A stretch of 64,000 nucleotides of DNA from BJHQ01 sp964654285 (GTDB taxonomy: Bacteria > Planctomycetota > UBA11346), in assembly GCA_964654285.1 (NCBI GenBank), contig CAZZJC010000015.1:1-64000 (forward strand), given 5' to 3'. The notes under the pieces are model-generated. The model had not been told where the DNA came from. It made no database searches and saw only the letters and a program-made list of their open reading frames with translations. Positions 62,477 through 64,000 of this stretch are shown here, one piece after another. Position 1 is the first letter of the stretch. The number at the start of each line of letters is the position of its first letter. A program made the position numbers and the translations under genes.

Positions 62477-62793
62477 TGGCCGATATCCCTACCGTCTACC
62501 TCGGCCAGGACTGGACGCTGCCGGTGCAGGTCCTGGAGAACGCCGCCGGCCAGCCGCTGACCGGCAAGACCGTCCAGGGCAGCATCTGCGACGCCGAGAC
62601 CAAGGCCGTGCTCGCCGGCCCGGTCGTCTGCAATCCCTCGCACCCGCAGGCCGATCCCGCCAAGGGCATCGCCGCGCCGGTGATCCCGGCTGCTGATCAG
62701 ACCTGGATCACCCCCGGCGTCGCGCTGCTCCAGATCACGGTCGACGGCGCCATCTGGTCCCGCGCCCTGATCCGCGTGGAGGCAGCGCCATGA
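62476..62793 (+). CDS. small beta-sandwich phage protein
   Basis: 105 residues: VYLGQDWTLPVQVLENAAGQ, PLTGKTVQGSICDAET, WSRALIRVEAAP. The pattern resembles the short Ig-like domains placed at fibre bases (BppU-N-like). ATGA overlap with the next gene. Confidence 0.5.
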   Translation: MADIPTVYLGQDWTLPVQVLENAAGQPLTGKTVQGSICDAETKAVLAGPVVCNPSHPQADPAKGIAAPVIPAADQTWITPGVALLQITVDGAIWSRALIRVEAAP

Positions 62794-63176
62794 ATCCCGG
62801 CCTCAAAGACCAGCTCGACCGCGCCGCCGCCGGTCACGCCCGCCTGCTCGGCCCGGCCGCCTACTACCAGGTCGCCGCCGGCGGCGATCCCGTTCCGCTC
62901 GCGGCGGTCGTGGTGCAGGAACTCGGCGACGCGATCAGTCAGGAACGCTACGGCCAGGATGCGGCCCGCGTCGTCCAGATCACCATCCGTCAGGCCCTGA
63001 TCCCAGGCATCGAACCCGCCCACGGCGACACCGTAACCATCGCCGCCGGCACCCACTGCGGCACCTGGACCGTGCTCGGCGTCGACGCCCGCACCGAGGT
63101 CGCCCTCAACCTGGCCGCCCGCCGCGCCACCCGGGCCACCGCCGCCGCACCCGGCGCGCGCGTGGTTCGCCGCTGA
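62790..63176 (+). CDS. head-tail completion-like protein
   Basis: 128 residues; the central strand pattern (ITIRQALIPGIEPAHGDTVT, CGTWTVLGVDARTEVALNL) fits small head-tail stopper/connector proteins. Role inferred from pattern and position. Confidence 0.5.
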   Translation: MNPGLKDQLDRAAAGHARLLGPAAYYQVAAGGDPVPLAAVVVQELGDAISQERYGQDAARVVQITIRQALIPGIEPAHGDTVTIAAGTHCGTWTVLGVDARTEVALNLAARRATRATAAAPGARVVRR

Positions 63177-63191
63177 ACCTGAAAGGCTCCC

Positions 63192-63671
63192 ATGCCCGTC
63201 CCCTACGATGGCCTCGACAACCAGGTGCTCGACCGCGTCGCCGGCTGGCTCGCCGCCAGCGACGCCTTCCAGGCCTTCGCCGGTGCTGCCGACGCGCCCG
63301 CCGCCCGCCATTTCATCGTCGAGATCGACGGCGGCGAACTGGCCGAGGCCCACGCCGTCTGCGCCGCCCCGCGCATCAGCCTGGGGCCGACCGCCGGCCG
63401 CAATGCTCTCGCCACCGCCGAGATCGACGTCTGGTTCCTGCATCCCCCGCTGCCGGGCGACTCCGAGGTCGAAGACCACCGCCGCAGCGCAGCCACCCTC
63501 GCCGCTCTGCGCACGGCCCTGATCGAGGCCGCCGTCGAAAGCGGCCGGTTCAACGGCTGCGACAGCATGCCTCCGATGCGGCTCGACGAATCCGACGGGC
63601 TCCCCGGCTGGATGCAGTCCGGCGTGACGCTGCGTCTCGGACCGTTCGCGTTCACCGGCTGGCCGGCCTGA
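63192..63671 (+). CDS. tail terminator-like protein
   Basis: 159 residues: LDRVAGWLAASDAFQAFAGAA, ATAEIDVWFLHPP and GVTLRLGPFAFTGW. Size and composition fit a tail completion protein following a head-tail stopper. No firm family. Confidence 0.45.
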   Translation: MPVPYDGLDNQVLDRVAGWLAASDAFQAFAGAADAPAARHFIVEIDGGELAEAHAVCAAPRISLGPTAGRNALATAEIDVWFLHPPLPGDSEVEDHRRSAATLAALRTALIEAAVESGRFNGCDSMPPMRLDESDGLPGWMQSGVTLRLGPFAFTGWPA

Positions 63672-63674
63672 GCC

Positions 63675-63884
63675 ATGGATTTCCCGCGCTACCGCGAGGC
63701 CTGCGCCGTGGATGGCTGCGGCCATCTGGCCACAGCACCCGGTTGCGTCATCGCCGTCCGCCCGGGCCGCGATGGCACCCCGGGAGCGAAGTACTGCCTG
63801 GCCTGCTCGGAAATGCGCGCGACCGGCCCCGGCTTCGTCGGCAGCGGTGAGCGGGTGATCCGGTCCACGCGGGGGCTGTCGTGA
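63675..63884 (+). CDS. small Cys-containing phage protein
   Basis: 69 residues with four cysteines (CAVDGCGHL, GCV, YCLACSEM) that could bind zinc. No family recognised. Begins 3 bp after the preceding stop. Confidence 0.45.
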   Translation: MDFPRYREACAVDGCGHLATAPGCVIAVRPGRDGTPGAKYCLACSEMRATGPGFVGSGERVIRSTRGLS

Positions 63885-63894
63885 GGATTCAGCC

Positions 63895-64000
63895 GTGATC
63901 ACCACCTCCGTCACGCTGGACTACAGCGAGCGCGCCAAGCGCCTGCTCACTCCCCGCGCCTTCAACGCACTGGTCCGCCACGCGGCCGTCGCCGGCGGAG
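63895..64000 (+). CDS. partial phage tail-related protein, cut by window end
   Basis: GTG start; VITTSVTLDYSERAKRLLTP then RAFNALVRHAAVAGG, open to the last base. The beginning resembles minor tail/completion proteins (gpZ/gp10-type). Only 35 residues are visible. Confidence 0.4.
   Translation, partial: MITTSVTLDYSERAKRLLTPRAFNALVRHAAVAGG

Overview
The window is high-GC bacterial chromosome (about 1-33.68 kb) followed by the left part of an integrated siphovirus-type prophage (about 33.69 kb to the right edge, where it is still incomplete). The chromosomal genes suggest a Gram-negative environmental bacterium. An ECF sigma factor fused through a membrane helix to a PQQ-type beta-propeller, HEAT-repeat extensions and a giant coiled-coil protein are habits of Planctomycetota and related PVC bacteria. 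That placement is an inference from gene style, not from a marker gene. Chromosomal layout: a large M1 aminopeptidase (139-2721, +). A minus-strand operon with 4-nt overlaps (6713-2735): membrane-anchored coiled-coil protein, Mpl-like Mur ligase and AmpG-like permease, probably peptidoglycan recycling. A divergent plus-strand set: 1689-aa coiled-coil protein, SPOR-like membrane protein, secreted HEAT-like protein, and an HDOD pair. An AlkC-like DNA repair gene sits between two mosaic palindromic repeats, then endonuclease III, a small inverted-repeat element, hisD, and sucCD (sucC with a histone-H1-like tail). ilvC follows, with a strong terminator. Next come a frameshifted PQQ-propeller gene, the sigma-PQQ fusion, an ABC exporter (ATPase plus permease), a membrane-anchored companion protein and ribF. 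tRNA-Leu(CAA) is the last chromosomal gene. Prophage layout: a 3' fragment of a tRNA-Lys(UUU) gene marks the left attachment site, next to a tyrosine integrase. Then come an AT-rich secreted cargo gene, an unknown gene, and a repressor divergent from a short regulator gene. A long rightward early operon follows, with 4-nt stop/start overlaps at most junctions: DUF2513 pair, small HTH and winged-helix-like proteins, ParB-like protein, ASCH protein, dNMP kinase, SF2 helicase, and a RepB-like primase fused to a DUF927 helicase. Directly after the primase lies an array of twelve 9-bp iterons around an AT-rich core, a very likely replication origin. The late region has a ParB-domain DNA methyltransferase, terminase small and large subunits, gpW-like joiner, lambda-type portal, protease/scaffold, capsid cement protein and major capsid protein. 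Then come membrane/lipoprotein genes, fibre-like proteins with a shared repeat, and head-tail completion genes running off the window end. The prophage appears able to integrate at tRNA-Lys, keep lysogeny through an XRE repressor without a peptidase domain, replicate from its own iteron origin and package with a GpA-type terminase. No endolysin, tape measure or right attachment site is inside the window; these are expected further right.
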